A stretch of DNA of 5,579 bases from an uncultured Eubacteriales bacterium (GTDB taxonomy: Bacteria > Bacillota > Clostridia > Lachnospirales > Lachnospiraceae). Numbering within the stretch: position 1 is the first letter of the stretch; every line of letters starts with the position of its first letter. The DNA is taken from the NCBI GenBank assembly GCA_900313765.1, contig OMSN01000329.1:1-5579 (forward strand). The letters are read 5' to 3'. Below the pieces are notes generated by a model, which was given only the letters and a program-made list of their open reading frames with translations, was not told the DNA's origin and did no database searches. This document shows positions 4,820 to 5,579 of the stretch, piece by piece. The position numbers and the translations under genes were made by a program.

Positions 4820-5579
4820 ATGAAAAAGGGACTGATCATGGAGGGCGGCGCCATGAGGGGCATGTTCACCTGCGGGGTGATCGATGTCTTTATGGAGCAG
4901 AATATTGAGTTTGACGGTGCGGCGGGGATCTCCGCCGGCGCGGTTTTCGGCTGCAACTATGTATCGCGTCAGATCGGAAGACCCATCCGGTATAATAAGA
5001 GGTTCTGCAAAGATCCGCGGTACTGCAGCATTCAGTCCCTGCTGAAGACCGGGGATCTGTACGGGGCAGAGTTCTGCTATCACGAGCTGCCGGACGAACT
5101 GGATGTATTTGACAGGGAGACGTTCCGGAACAATCCGATGGAATTCTATGTCGGCGCGACCGACGTCGAGACCGGCAAAGCGGTCTTTCATCTGTGCACG
5201 GATGGTGGGGAGAGAGATATCCAGTGGATGCGGGCCTCTTCTTCCATGCCGGTCGTGTCCAGGCCTGTTGTGATCGGGCGATACACCCTGCTGGATGGCG
5301 GGATCGCAGATCCCATTCCCTTCCTGTATATGGAGCAGAAAGGATATGACCGGAATGTGCTGATCCTGACGCAGCCTGAAGGGTATCGCAAGAAGCCCAG
5401 TCCGCCGATTATGCAGCTGATGCTGCGCAGGTACCCTGCGATTGCCAGAGGAATGGCGCGGCGCCACCTGGTCTATAACCGGCAGCTGGATCAGATCCGG
5501 GAGAGGGAGCTGGCAGGCAGATGCTTCGTCATCCGTCCGCCGGAGGATCTGAAGATCGGCAGGACCGAGAAAGACCCTG
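4820..5579 (+). CDS. Patatin-like phospholipase (C-terminus beyond window)
   Basis: A serine acyl hydrolase of the patatin family, expected to release fatty acids from membrane lipids or other acyl esters. All catalytic elements are present: oxyanion-hole loop EGGAMRG (8-14), nucleophile elbow GISAG with Ser38, and the Asp of the catalytic dyad in LDGG (Asp159). Between them is the typical ATDVETGKAVFH (113-124) and ASSSMPVVSRPV (139-150). No signal peptide is seen, so it probably acts in the cytoplasm or at the inner membrane face. The layout matches the RssA-like bacterial group. AAAGGAG lies five bases before the ATG. The window ends after 253 full codons without a stop; relatives of about 280-290 residues suggest a few dozen residues are missing. 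It follows the ThuA-like gene on the same strand and likely shares its transcript. Confidence 0.92.
   Translation, partial: MKKGLIMEGGAMRGMFTCGVIDVFMEQNIEFDGAAGISAGAVFGCNYVSRQIGRPIRYNKRFCKDPRYCSIQSLLKTGDLYGAEFCYHELPDELDVFDRETFRNNPMEFYVGATDVETGKAVFHLCTDGGERDIQWMRASSSMPVVSRPVVIGRYTLLDGGIADPIPFLYMEQKGYDRNVLILTQPEGYRKKPSPPIMQLMLRRYPAIARGMARRHLVYNRQLDQIRERELAGRCFVIRPPEDLKIGRTEKDP

Noticed and set aside
4787..5467. A 226-codon minus-strand open frame
   Set aside because: It lies opposite the patatin-like gene, whose catalytic motifs and ribosome binding site are clear. The minus product is rich in Arg/His/Pro without any recognisable motif, as expected of an antisense frame.

Overview
The window looks like chromosome from a gut-type member of the Firmicutes (Clostridia, probably Lachnospiraceae or a relative). 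The signs are AGGAGG-type ribosome binding sites before nearly every gene, a moderately GC-rich CTG/GAT/CCG-heavy codon usage, a clostridial NhaC-family antiporter start, a small conserved clostridial protein, a PucR/CdaR-type regulator and a secreted SH3b protein. Taxonomy is an inference from style; no rRNA or other marker is present.

Layout from left to right. (1) 1-141, minus: N-terminal 47 residues of a NhaC-family Na+/H+ antiporter, cut by the window edge, with its own extended -10 promoter at 222-250. (2) 300-569, minus: an 89-residue cytosolic protein of unknown function; its stop codon lies inside the stem of its own terminator (276-314). (3) 741-1931, plus: a 396-residue transcriptional regulator with a C-terminal PucR-type helix-turn-helix, preceded by a -10 box and a perfect 7-bp inverted repeat in the leader. 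(4) 1960-2035: a perfect tandem duplication of a 38-bp unit, each copy carrying a 15-bp perfect hairpin flanked by A and T tracts. It separates two convergent genes as a double bidirectional terminator. (5) 2056-3129, minus: a secreted protein with a signal peptide, an N-terminal domain I cannot name, an SH3b domain and two C-terminal repeats. (6) 3332-5579, plus: a likely three-gene transcription unit from an extended -10 promoter at 3255-3282. It holds a nitroreductase gene broken by an internal out-of-frame deletion, an intact ThuA-like protein translationally coupled to it, a short spacer with a possible decayed membrane peptide, and a patatin-like phospholipase that runs off the right edge.

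How they fit together: the left part is housekeeping-like single genes (ion transport, a regulator, a secreted surface protein). The right part is a small metabolic cluster (flavin oxidoreductase remnant, ThuA-like protein, lipid acyl hydrolase) whose common substrate cannot be deduced from the sequence. I see no phage, CRISPR, toxin-antitoxin, transposase or RNA gene, and no convincing new defence or signalling system. The most distinctive items are the exactly duplicated terminator hairpin, the deletion-type nitroreductase pseudogene and the unusual repeat domain of the SH3b protein.
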